NCBI GenBank assembly: GCA_017511925.1
Contig: JAFWHS010000013.1
Location: 1-41,604 of the forward strand
DNA length: 41,604 nucleotides
Source: Candidatus Saccharimonadota bacterium
GTDB lineage: Bacteria > Patescibacteriota > Saccharimonadia > Saccharimonadales > Saccharimonadaceae
Direction of reading: 5' to 3'
The notes beneath the pieces are model-generated. The model was not told the origin of the DNA. It did no database searches and saw only the letters and a program-made list of their open reading frames with translations. The translations under genes and the position numbers were made by a program. The first letter of the stretch is position 1; each line of letters begins with the position of its first letter. Of this stretch, positions 7,472 to 15,028 are shown one piece after another.

Positions 7472-7993
7472 ATGGCTGAAAAAGCTAAAAAAGAAAATAA
7501 AAGCACCATAATTGGTATATGCATAGCGGTAGTTGCCGTAATTATTATTATAATTGCCGCAATTATTAGCGCAAATGGCAAACAAGCACTAGGCGATTCG
7601 TATTTCGTATCAGACGGCTCCAAATATGTTCTCACCATAGAATCAGATTCCAACGAAGATGAAACCGCACCAGTCAAAACCCATGTTGTCTACTTCTACT
7701 CCGGCGAAGAAATAACTGGCGCTAAAACTTACTATGAATTCGCAAATGCCGAAACCGCTCAAGCCGCCTATGATTCACTCAAAGATTCCGTCAACGAAAT
7801 TAACTCTCTTTCCGTAGATGGTAAATATGTCATTATCGTAGCTGACGAATCTGAATACGCTGACATCACCGCTTCAGAAGTTAAACAACAAATCGAATTC
7901 ATGGAAAGCCTCCAAAATCTCAATTACGAAGATTCTGGCGACAGCACAGAAGAAAGCGATATTGAAATAGTCGAAGTCAACACAGAAGAATAA
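7472..7993 (+). CDS. membrane-anchored acidic protein, unknown function
   Basis: The 173-residue protein has a Lys-rich start, one very hydrophobic Ile/Val/Ala helix at about residues 14-34, then a polar domain and an acidic tail (SGDSTEESDIEIVEVNTEE). It looks like an anchored protein with its C-terminal part outside the membrane. No family recognised. The start is supported by AGGAG seven bases upstream, and TATAAT lies in the gap after glyQS, giving its own promoter. It ends at a strong terminator. Confidence 0.8.
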   Translation: MAEKAKKENKSTIIGICIAVVAVIIIIIAAIISANGKQALGDSYFVSDGSKYVLTIESDSNEDETAPVKTHVVYFYSGEEITGAKTYYEFANAETAQAAYDSLKDSVNEINSLSVDGKYVIIVADESEYADITASEVKQQIEFMESLQNLNYEDSGDSTEESDIEIVEVNTEE

Positions 7994-8000
7994 AACACAA

Positions 8001-8034
8001 AAAAATAACTCCTCTTTAAGAGGAGTTATTTTTT
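8001..8034. terminator. bidirectional terminator
   Basis: AATAACTCCTCTT pairs with AGAGGAGTTATT around a short loop, with A-run before and six T after. It sits between the plus-strand gene ending at 7993 and ppa ending at 8042 on the minus strand. Confidence 0.9.
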
Positions 8035-8041
8035 GATCTAA

Positions 8042-8578
8042 TTATTTATAAGCTTTATCAAAACGCTCAATCGAAGCAGCAATTATTTTCTTGGCCGACT
8101 CAGCATCCTCAAACGCCTTTACCTCAGTCGTACCTGGCTTCTTCAAATCCTTATAATGATTAAAATGGAACTCAATTTGCTTCAGAGTCTGCTTTGGTAA
8201 ATCTTCAAGCTTTTGATACGCATCACCATTGTTGCGATCATCCGCCGGTACACAAATCACCTTATCATCTACTTCGCCACCATCCACAAATCTCATTACG
8301 CCAAGAATCTTAGCTTTCATCCAAATACCCGTCGTAAGTGGCTGATCGGTAATCATAAGTACATCAAGTTCATCACCATCTTCGTCTAATGTCTGCGGAA
8401 TAAAACCATAGTTGCAAGGCTTAGCAAAAGCCATTGGCTCTACTCTGTCCAACATAAAACAAGCGTGCTCACGATCCCATTCAATCTTATGATTTGATCC
8501 AGTTGGGATTTCAATCACTACATTTAATTCACCATTTTCATAATCCCCCGGGGTCAAAACTTTATTAAAGTCTGCCAT
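8042..8578 (-). CDS. ppa: inorganic pyrophosphatase (family I)
   Basis: Soluble Mg-dependent PPase that hydrolyses pyrophosphate and pulls biosynthetic reactions forward. The 178-residue length is typical. Family features: EIPTGSNHKIEWD near the start, NYGFIPQT, and DEDGDELDVLMI, the metal-binding acidic motif (D-x-D-x-x-D-V type). VICVPADDRN and the C-terminal HFNHYKDLK are also as expected. It follows recO by 28 bases but has its own extended -10 (TGATATAAT, box at 8606-8601) and an AAGGAG SD seven bases before the ATG, so it has a normal leader, unlike many neighbours. Confidence 0.95.
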   Translation of the reverse strand: MADFNKVLTPGDYENGELNVVIEIPTGSNHKIEWDREHACFMLDRVEPMAFAKPCNYGFIPQTLDEDGDELDVLMITDQPLTTGIWMKAKILGVMRFVDGGEVDDKVICVPADDRNNGDAYQKLEDLPKQTLKQIEFHFNHYKDLKKPGTTEVKAFEDAESAKKIIAASIERFDKAYK

Positions 8579-8606
8579 TTTTTCTCCTTTTTATCCTACT
8601 ATTATA

Positions 8607-9293
8607 TCATATCTTATTTACCGCTCGCGCAATTCTAAGTATCGTCGGCAAATATTTTTCAATACCCTTTACCCTACATGACACGTCAAGCCCAACCGTC
8701 AACATCAATCTCATACTTTTTATTGCCCCCGCGTCCACTTCGCCATCAGGATTTCTAAATAATGCCCCCTCCATAGTGTCCCAGCTATACCTTTCATTCT
8801 CACTTAATTTATCTCCATTTAGATCAAAGAATAAATTCACCTGTTCGCCAGTAGCTTTTGCAAAATTCAAATAAAACCATGCCTCAACCAACTCATTTGT
8901 TATACCAGAATTTAACGCTTTCATTATTTGATCTACAATTTTAAAATATTCTACACTATCCGAATGTTCTGCCGCCAAACTCACTTTTTTTAAAATTGTG
9001 GCTACAAGTTCCATCTTTCCCAAATCCACCAACAAGTTATTATAATATTTCAACATTTTTGCACTAGTAATTGTATATAAATCACTTTTACCTTCGTGGA
9101 TATTCAATTCTACTAATGAAAACATTTCTATACCGCCAGCTAATTTAGATTTTTCTTTTCGTGCACCCTTAGCAATCGCCGATATCTTACCGTTTGGTGT
9201 AATAATATTCAAAATTCTATCCGCCTCACCATAATTAGTTCGACGCAAAACATAAGCCAAAGTCTTTATATCATTTCGCGTACTCTTCGACAT
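8607..9293 (-). CDS. recO: DNA repair protein RecO
   Basis: RecO loads RecA with RecR and anneals single strands during gap repair. The 228-residue protein shows the N-terminal OB-fold block AYVLRRTNYGEADRILNIIT (residues 13-32) followed by GKISAIAKGARKEKSKLAG. A helical C-terminal domain follows. The usual C-terminal zinc-binding cysteine pattern of many RecO proteins is not seen. The gene start overlaps the end of the response-regulator gene by 23 bases, tying it to the two-component genes. Confidence 0.9.
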   Translation of the reverse strand: MSKSTRNDIKTLAYVLRRTNYGEADRILNIITPNGKISAIAKGARKEKSKLAGGIEMFSLVELNIHEGKSDLYTITSAKMLKYYNNLLVDLGKMELVATILKKVSLAAEHSDSVEYFKIVDQIMKALNSGITNELVEAWFYLNFAKATGEQVNLFFDLNGDKLSENERYSWDTMEGALFRNPDGEVDAGAIKSMRLMLTVGLDVSCRVKGIEKYLPTILRIARAVNKI

Positions 9294-9618
9294 ACTTCCT
9301 CACATCATCAGGCCGCATCTTATCTTTATTCAAAACACCCACTACCCCATATGTAGATAAATCTCTTTCACCAAAATCCAACGAACTCACTATCACTACC
9401 GGAATTTCCACCGTATCCTTATAAGAAATCGTCTCATTTAAAAACGTAAATCCATCAGGCCCAGTCAAAAGGATGTCCAAAAAAATCAAATCTGGCAACT
9501 CACCATCCGCAATTGCACTCATTGCTTCAATTGCATTACCAAAAATCTTTACCGTCCCACCAGCAGCTCGCGCCACACATTCCGCCATTATTTCATCATC
9601 ATCAATTATAAATATCAT
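9271..9618 (-). CDS. receiver-only response regulator
   Basis: A CheY-like receiver domain with no output domain. From the ATG at 9618 it has 115 residues. MIFIIDDDEIM carries the acidic pair, LIFLDIL gives the phospho-accepting Asp (about residue 48), VVIVSSLD gives the conserved Ser/Thr, and LNKDKM gives the conserved Lys. A longer frame begins further upstream but lies inside the kinase gene; the ATG at 9618 comes one base after the kinase stop and starts the domain correctly. Its target is not evident; it may signal by protein contact or to a separate partner. Confidence 0.9.
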   Translation of the reverse strand: MIFIIDDDEIMAECVARAAGGTVKIFGNAIEAMSAIADGELPDLIFLDILLTGPDGFTFLNETISYKDTVEIPVVIVSSLDFGERDLSTYGVVGVLNKDKMRPDDVRKYVEEYAK

Positions 9619-9619
9619 C

Positions 9620-10300
9620 TCAAAATAAACTCGCTTGTTTAGAACTAGGCAATTCCACATAAAAACTTGTCCCATCGCGATGCCGAACCGCACCCACCGC
9701 CGCGTTCATATATCTCGAAAATCTCGACGCAATAAATAATCCCAACCCACTAGATCCTGGCCGCATTGCAATAGAGGTGGGCTTAGCCACCCATCCTCTT
9801 TTCATTTCGCGCCACACATCCATCGGTAAAGCCGGGCCATAATCTCGCACCATAATCCTAACCTTGTCATAACAATCTCTTACCACTAATTCAGCCCTCG
9901 TTCCCTCGCCCGAATAATGCATTGCGTTCAGTAAAAAATTATATACCACACTATATAGCAAATCTTTATTCGCCACCACTAACTGCGAACGATTTGAATA
10001 TTTAATAAATAGTTCCCGCTTATTATGATTAAACAAATATTCCAGCTCTCTCGTTACCGCATCACATACCACCCTTACCGATACGGGTTCCATTTCAAAC
10101 AAACCGTCCTCAAGCCTTCTAATTTTAGCTAGATCATTTACTTGTTTAATCGCCCGTTCCGAAACACTAATCATTTCAGACCTAATATGCTCATCCTTTT
10201 CATCCATTTCGCCAAACGACAAAGCCAACTGTCGAAGTACCGCAAGTGGAGCCTTTAGCTCATGCGCCGCCACCAAAATACCATTCACCTCCTCATCCAT
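9620..10300 (-). CDS. soluble histidine kinase without sensor domain
   Basis: A 226-residue protein made only of the kinase core. The H-box AHELKAPLAVLRQL puts the phospho-His at about residue 13. The ATPase domain shows the N-box NFLLNAMHYS, G1 DYGPALP and G2 GSSGLGLFIASRF. There is no TM segment and almost nothing before the H-box, so the signal must come from an unseen partner or from direct binding. The start is supported by TATAAT (10312-10307) ending six bases before the ATG. It forms a unit with the receiver protein (one base apart) and recO. Confidence 0.9.
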   Translation of the reverse strand: MDEEVNGILVAAHELKAPLAVLRQLALSFGEMDEKDEHIRSEMISVSERAIKQVNDLAKIRRLEDGLFEMEPVSVRVVCDAVTRELEYLFNHNKRELFIKYSNRSQLVVANKDLLYSVVYNFLLNAMHYSGEGTRAELVVRDCYDKVRIMVRDYGPALPMDVWREMKRGWVAKPTSIAMRPGSSGLGLFIASRFSRYMNAAVGAVRHRDGTSFYVELPSSKQASLF

Positions 10301-10306
10301 GCCCCC

Positions 10307-10312
10307 ATTATA
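10307..10312 (-). promoter_or_regulatory. -10 box of the leaderless kinase-regulator-recO unit
   Basis: Minus-strand TATAAT, six bases (GGGGGC), then ATG. The spacer is G-rich but too close to the ATG to serve as a standard SD. Confidence 0.65.
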
Positions 10313-10317
10313 ACATA

Positions 10318-11127
10318 CTATTCGTTAAAGGAGACGCTCGTAAGTAGAGTTGTGAAATCATCGATAAACTGAGTGGCATCCGTCTGCAATATCACAGTCT
10401 TATCACGAATCTTAAATATCACAATCTGGCCATTCAATTCTGTATTTGGAATAGTGCCAGTGTATCTATTTGCTGCTGTGCCAGCCACAGTTATAGACTC
10501 TACACTCAAATTAGAATCTTTTCTATCTAATGCCCTTTGGTATTCTTCAGTCACAGCCTCAAAAGATTTATTAGCAATAGTCACCCTCAATGAATTCACC
10601 GTATCGTTAGAAACCGGATTTACCTCTATTGGATTAAAATAAGCTTGATAATCTCCACCTTTAGCGGCATCCGATGCTACATACAAACTCCAAGTTTTTG
10701 GATATTTAAACGACAATCCACCATAATCAATCGGACCTGAAAAATCTCGATATGGCTCTTTCTCACGCTCTGCGAACTCAGTTTCCATTTTCATAGAATT
10801 TTCTTCTATCGCCTTGCCGACCGCAAGCTCAATTTGTCCGTTCACATCATCATTTACTTCATTATATTGTACTGTCATCCAAATAAACAGGCCAATAAAC
10901 GTCACCGACACCAAACTAAGCACCACTATTACAATAGTTTTTACTAAACTAGCCACATCTTTTTTTGGCGTGTAAGCATTAGTCTGGCCAGTACCCGAGC
11001 CAATCACTCCAGTCCCTCCAGGAGTAGTAGGGGAAGACTGATATGGCGACATCGGACCAGGCGTCGGCCCCGTCATATCTTGACCCGATTGATAAGGCTG
11101 CACTGGTGGCATCTGTATATTATCCAT
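10318..11127 (-). CDS. single-TM anchored protein with Pro/Gly-rich N-terminus
   Basis: The 269-residue protein starts with a cytoplasmic Pro/Gly/Ser/Thr-rich stretch (1-52). One TM helix follows at about 63-86, then a short coiled segment and an outer domain (about 120-269). The outer domain begins YGGLSFKYPKTWSLYV, reminiscent of PsbP-like/DUF1795-type folds found in surface proteins, but this is a weak resemblance. Binding partner unknown. TATAAT (11139-11134) lies six bases before the ATG, overlapping the last codons of the space behind xseB. Confidence 0.8.
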   Translation of the reverse strand: MDNIQMPPVQPYQSGQDMTGPTPGPMSPYQSSPTTPGGTGVIGSGTGQTNAYTPKKDVASLVKTIVIVVLSLVSVTFIGLFIWMTVQYNEVNDDVNGQIELAVGKAIEENSMKMETEFAEREKEPYRDFSGPIDYGGLSFKYPKTWSLYVASDAAKGGDYQAYFNPIEVNPVSNDTVNSLRVTIANKSFEAVTEEYQRALDRKDSNLSVESITVAGTAANRYTGTIPNTELNGQIVIFKIRDKTVILQTDATQFIDDFTTLLTSVSFNE

Positions 11128-11133
11128 AAGCTC

Positions 11134-11139
11134 ATTATA
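11134..11139 (-). promoter_or_regulatory. -10 box of the leaderless anchored-protein gene
   Basis: Minus-strand TGATATAAT (extended -10), six bases (GAGCTT), then ATG at 11127. It abuts the xseB stop codon at 11140. Confidence 0.65.
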
Positions 11140-11340
11140 TCACTTTTTACTAAAATCTTCAGCTAAAACTTCAATTTCATTTTTTAAATTATCTAAATCT
11201 TTTTCAATTTCTTTTGCCAACTTTACTGCGTCTTTATAATTACTCACTGCTTCTTCCAAATTAAAATCATCCGAATAAAACCATTCCGCTTTTTTGTCTA
11301 AATTTTCAATCTTTTGGTTTAAGCTCATCTTTTCTGTCAT
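11140..11340 (-). CDS. xseB: exodeoxyribonuclease VII small subunit
   Basis: XseB is the small helical subunit that binds XseA to form exonuclease VII, which degrades single-stranded DNA. The 66-residue protein is one long helical hairpin with the family pattern: NLEEAVSNYKDAVKLAKEIEKDL corresponds to the conserved LEE(s)LxxYExGxxLxxxCxxxL helix, with Cys replaced by I/E. It sits 13 bases behind xseA on the same strand. Confidence 0.88.
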   Translation of the reverse strand: MTEKMSLNQKIENLDKKAEWFYSDDFNLEEAVSNYKDAVKLAKEIEKDLDNLKNEIEVLAEDFSKK

Positions 11341-11353
11341 TTATTTTCCTTTC

Positions 11354-12514
11354 TTATTTATTACGCAATCGCACATTTTTAATTTCTGCATTTATCTCCT
11401 GGTCAAATGTTGTAATTTTTACAACATTACCGGGAGATATCTTACCATTCAATATTGCATAACCTTGCTTTAAAACTTTTTCTGGGTTTAAAGCTTCTAA
11501 CATTATTATTTTTTGTTTTAAATTTTCTCGACCTAAATTTATTCCGTTTTTTACTCTTTCATAAATCCGCATCATTTTATTTTTATTCTCGCTTATCATG
11601 GGTTCAATATATTTTGTCATCAAACCTCGCGAAATTTTTTCACATTTATCAACATTCACAAAACTAGCATTATCTATTTCTTGCAAAATAGCTTGCTTGA
11701 CGACCTTCATATTACGCCACAATTTTTCTTTCTCTTCTCTACGATCCTTAGTTAATATTTCGGCCGCATTAGAAGGCGTAGAAGCTCTTACATCCGCTGC
11801 GAGATCCACCAAAGATTCATCTATTTCATGTCCAATACCAGTAATTACTGGTATACGCGAAGCCGCCACCTCCCTAGCCAGCATTTCATCATTAAAGCAC
11901 GATAAATCATCCGCGCTACCGCCGCCTCGCAAGATCGCTATCATCTGCACATCGCTTTTTTCGTTGAAATATTTAAGAGCCCTTATAATCTGATCCGGCG
12001 CATCAACTCCTTGTACTTGCGTGTGCGCCACTTGCACTCTTATGCCACCCCATCTCGCATTTATTATTTTTATAAAATCTGCATACCCCGCCGCTCCAGT
12101 TGAAGAAATCACACCCAATTTAGTTAAATCTCCTGGTATTGACCGCTTTCTACTCGCATCAAATAAACCTTCTTTTTGCAACTTATTTTTCAACATTTCA
12201 AAAGCCTTTTTGATACTTCCCTCACCTACTGGCCTTACAGCATTTACTGTCAAAGAAAACTTTCCCCATTTTGTTAATTTAGGTATACCTTTAATCATTA
12301 CCTTCATACCGTCCTCAAGTGGCATCCTAAGCTGATACAGCGTCATAAAACATGACACCGAAGCCTCGGCATCTTTCACGTCAAAAAATATCCATTTCCC
12401 CTGATTAACTTTAAAACTTGCTACTTCGCCTTCGATCACTACCTCGGAATACGCATATTCCAAAGTCTGATTTACCGTCGCGATAAACTCACTCGGCGTA
12501 AAACTATTGTTCAC
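11354..12514 (-). CDS. xseA: exodeoxyribonuclease VII large subunit
   Basis: Catalytic subunit of exonuclease VII. The 386-residue protein has an N-terminal OB-fold (about 1-95; YAYSEVVIEGEVASFKVNQGKWIFFDVKD). The catalytic domain follows, with GVISSTGAAGYADFIKIINAR, AILRGGGSADDLSCFNDEMLAREVAASRIPVITGIGHEID and RASTPSNAAE, all typical of XseA. A coiled region (about 250-340) and the ending GYAILNGKI follow. It is shorter than E. coli XseA, mostly in the coiled part. It overlaps the preceding membrane-protein gene by 11 bases and precedes xseB by 13. Confidence 0.95.
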   Translation of the reverse strand: MNNSFTPSEFIATVNQTLEYAYSEVVIEGEVASFKVNQGKWIFFDVKDAEASVSCFMTLYQLRMPLEDGMKVMIKGIPKLTKWGKFSLTVNAVRPVGEGSIKKAFEMLKNKLQKEGLFDASRKRSIPGDLTKLGVISSTGAAGYADFIKIINARWGGIRVQVAHTQVQGVDAPDQIIRALKYFNEKSDVQMIAILRGGGSADDLSCFNDEMLAREVAASRIPVITGIGHEIDESLVDLAADVRASTPSNAAEILTKDRREEKEKLWRNMKVVKQAILQEIDNASFVNVDKCEKISRGLMTKYIEPMISENKNKMMRIYERVKNGINLGRENLKQKIIMLEALNPEKVLKQGYAILNGKISPGNVVKITTFDQEINAEIKNVRLRNK

Positions 12515-13547
12515 TCTTACCCCGTATCACTTTATAATATGGAGCCGTACCGGTGAGAATTGTGAATATCAACGTAAACACTCTCGTCATTACCGTAATA
12601 ATAGTAGCCGTCGGAAAATCTACGCCTAGTGCAATCATCACTCCGGCCATGCCAAGTTCGTACAACCCATACGGCACAATCCCATCAAATACCGATCCTA
12701 TCGCTTCGCCTACCAAAATAAATGGCAAAAGCTCTGGCCTACCCAATGATATAGCCACTAACCAATAAGTTGCAACTTCAAAAAAACTATAACAAAAACC
12801 CCACAAAAGTGGCTTTTTTAAATATTTTTTATTTTGCTTTGCAATTTTTACACTCTCATGAATATCCGCAAAATATTCACTAATCTTTGCATATTGCATC
12901 AATCTCTTTTTTCGCCCAAATGTTACCACTTTCGTAGATGCGTTTATCACCAAAGCTACGGTTTTAGAGAAAAATTCAATTCTTTTTTTACTAACCGCTA
13001 CATATACAACCAACGATAGCATAATAAATACACCCAAATTCATCAGTAGTGATACTGGTATTACCCATTTTGCTTCTTCTGGTATCAAATTCAAAGCAAG
13101 CAACACCATAATAGCGACTAAAGCCTGCGCATAATTAACCACCGTAGTTACCGCATAACGAAAAATATACAAAAAACTCGCCTGACCAGCCGGCACCCCA
13201 AAAGGTCGCAACCTATAAGTAAGATAAGCCAATCCACCCAAACCACCCGCTGGAACTGCATGATTCACAAAATTTAACTCTGTAGATATTAAAAGAATCT
13301 CTTTATTGCTAAATTTCTGCACATTTTTTTGCGTCCTTAAATATGAAAAGAAAATCTGCCCACAAGCAAAATACATAAATAATTGTTCCGGTATTAATAA
13401 AAGCAACACAAAAATATTAGTATCACTAAGATGATAAAAAGTATCTACCATATCCGGCCAATTTTGATACACTACATAGCCCACCAATACCGCAGTTAAA
13501 ATTGACAAAACCGTCCGAAAAGAAATCCACTTACGTTTCTTAGCCAT
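12504..13547 (-). CDS. LPG-synthase-TM / YbhN-like flippase-domain membrane protein
   Basis: The 347-residue protein has about eight TM helices and resembles the UPF0104/lysylphosphatidylglycerol-synthase TM domain family (YbhN, AglD, N-terminal part of MprF), linked to lipid or glycolipid movement. Typical features are NFVNHAVPAGGLGGLAYLTYRL near residue 95-115 and the late ELGMAGVMIALGVDFPTATIITVMTRV block. TATAAT (13559-13554) ends six bases before its ATG, so it starts an operon running into xseA and xseB. Substrate unknown; host-derived lipids are an obvious possibility in this lifestyle, but that is inference. Confidence 0.85.
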   Translation of the reverse strand: MAKKRKWISFRTVLSILTAVLVGYVVYQNWPDMVDTFYHLSDTNIFVLLLLIPEQLFMYFACGQIFFSYLRTQKNVQKFSNKEILLISTELNFVNHAVPAGGLGGLAYLTYRLRPFGVPAGQASFLYIFRYAVTTVVNYAQALVAIMVLLALNLIPEEAKWVIPVSLLMNLGVFIMLSLVVYVAVSKKRIEFFSKTVALVINASTKVVTFGRKKRLMQYAKISEYFADIHESVKIAKQNKKYLKKPLLWGFCYSFFEVATYWLVAISLGRPELLPFILVGEAIGSVFDGIVPYGLYELGMAGVMIALGVDFPTATIITVMTRVFTLIFTILTGTAPYYKVIRGKSEQ

Positions 13548-13553
13548 AGCACA

Positions 13554-13559
13554 ATTATA
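13554..13559 (-). promoter_or_regulatory. -10 box of the leaderless flippase-xseA-xseB operon
   Basis: Minus-strand TGATATAAT, six bases (TGTGCT), then ATG at 13547. Confidence 0.65.
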
Positions 13560-13618
13560 TCACGTTCAATCCGCTAGTTATAGCATAAAAACGCAGTTTA
13601 CGCTATAATATATAATAT

Positions 13619-14725
13619 ATGTATTTATCTGTATTAGGGCGTCAAAGTGATATATCCATGGCTGAACTAGAGGCATTATATTCTAATGTCAAAAAAATCG
13701 GCCTTTGCCTTGCAACTTTCGATAGTAAAGAAACTCCAAACATTGATAAGCTAGGCGGCAGCATTAAAATCGCTGAAAAGTTGCCACAAAACCCTCTAGA
13801 CTATTTACGCCAACTACCAGAAGGCAAAATTACCCTAGGAATTAGTGATTACTCAAAAAATGCTACCAAAAAATCGGCCGCAATTGAAGCCCTAAAGCTC
13901 AAAAAAATCCTATCAAGGCACAATCGCAGCGTTCGCGTCGTTGAAAATAAGGAAGCTATCCTTTCTACAGCCACCTCTTTGCATAATGGCCTCAGTGGCA
14001 AAAATATCCGCAAAATAGAATTCATCAAAACTAATAGTGCATGGTATAAAGTGATCGGCATACAAGATATCGATGCCTATTCAAAACGCGACCAAGCTCG
14101 CCCAGCGCGTGACGCCAAGGTTGGTATGCTCCCACCAAAACTTGCTCAAATTCTAATTAACCTCTGCGGACCACTACCAAAAGATTCTTGCATCCTTGAT
14201 CCCTTCTGCGGCACCGGAGTAGTCTTGCAAGAAGCCTTACTTATGGGTTATCACGCCTACGGCACCGACATAAATGAACGTATGGTGGATTATTCTGAAA
14301 AAAACCTGAAATGGCTTGAAAAACTTGAAAAAAGAACTTCTGATGCTTTTTTTCAAGTTACCCATGGCGACGCTACATCTTTCAAATGGACCCCGCCTAT
14401 CGATGCCGTCGCTTGCGAAGGCTACCTTGGTAAACCTATGTCTAAGATCCCCACCGAAATCAAATTAAAAACCGAAAAACAAGAATGTAGCACGATAATC
14501 CTTGGTTTTCTAAAAAACCTAGCAAACCAAATAGAACCAAATACGCCTGTCGTCATAGCTTGCCCCGCATGGCTCCGCGAAGATGGTGCATATTCACGCC
14601 TTGAAATCATTGACAATATTCTTAAACTGGGGTATAATGTTAACAATAAATCGCGCGAGGGGCTTCTTTATCATCGAGAAAAGCAAATCGTAGCGAGAGA
14701 TATAATAATATTAAGGAAAGATTAA
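13619..14725 (+). CDS. TRM11-like SAM-dependent RNA methyltransferase
   Basis: The 368-residue protein has an N-terminal region of THUMP-related type (about 1-165; MYLSVLGRQSDISMAELEAL) and a Rossmann methyltransferase domain. Motif I is LDPFCGTGVVLQEAL (about 194-208) and motif II is AYGTDINERMV. The expected N-methylation motif (N/D)PP(Y/F) after DAVA is replaced by CEGYLG. The closest known group is the Trm11/TrmG10 family that methylates guanine N2 in tRNA; the substrate here is unknown. It ends one base before rpmA starts, so both share a transcript. Confidence 0.8.
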   Translation: MYLSVLGRQSDISMAELEALYSNVKKIGLCLATFDSKETPNIDKLGGSIKIAEKLPQNPLDYLRQLPEGKITLGISDYSKNATKKSAAIEALKLKKILSRHNRSVRVVENKEAILSTATSLHNGLSGKNIRKIEFIKTNSAWYKVIGIQDIDAYSKRDQARPARDAKVGMLPPKLAQILINLCGPLPKDSCILDPFCGTGVVLQEALLMGYHAYGTDINERMVDYSEKNLKWLEKLEKRTSDAFFQVTHGDATSFKWTPPIDAVACEGYLGKPMSKIPTEIKLKTEKQECSTIILGFLKNLANQIEPNTPVVIACPAWLREDGAYSRLEIIDNILKLGYNVNNKSREGLLYHREKQIVARDIIILRKD

Positions 14726-14998
14726 ATGTCACACGTAAAAGCTGGCGGTACCGCCAAGAACGTCCATAACAATGCTGGCCAGCGCCTAGGCGTTAAGCGC
14801 TTTGGTGGCCAAAAAGTCAAAAACGGCGAAGTATTAGTTCGCCAAACCGGAGCCACAAAGATTGCTGGCCCAGGCACCTATATGTCGCGCAACTTTACCA
14901 TTCACGCTGCTAAAGACGGTGTTGTCACATTTGTTAAAACCAAAAAGACACATTTCTCCGGCAAAAGCTTACCAAGAGTACGCGTAGAAGTTCGTTAA
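14726..14998 (+). CDS. rpmA: 50S ribosomal protein bL27
   Basis: bL27 lies near the peptidyl-transferase centre. The 90-residue protein shows the conserved core NNAGQRLGVKRFGGQ...VRQTGATKIAGPGTYM...FTIHAAKDGVVTFVK. The N-terminus is short (MSHVKAGGTAKN) and begins directly with the mature-type sequence, without the cleavable extension known in Firmicutes. The ATG comes right after the methyltransferase stop, with AAGGAA inside that gene as SD. The usual partner gene rplU (bL21) is not beside it in this window. A strong terminator follows. Confidence 0.96.
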   Translation: MSHVKAGGTAKNVHNNAGQRLGVKRFGGQKVKNGEVLVRQTGATKIAGPGTYMSRNFTIHAAKDGVVTFVKTKKTHFSGKSLPRVRVEVR

Positions 14999-15000
14999 AT

Positions 15001-15028
15001 AAAAAATAGCCCCGAGGGGCTATTTTTT
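15001..15028. terminator. bidirectional terminator, rpmA / tyrS
   Basis: AAATAGCCCC pairs with GGGGCTATTT around a 2-base GA, flanked by A-run and T-run. It lies between rpmA (ends 14998) and tyrS (ends 15027, so it covers the tyrS stop codon). Confidence 0.9.

Noticed and set aside
9619-9693. Upstream start for the response regulator, adding 25 residues
   Set aside because: The extra residues lie inside the kinase gene and precede the first beta strand of the receiver fold. ATG 9618 follows the kinase stop by one base.
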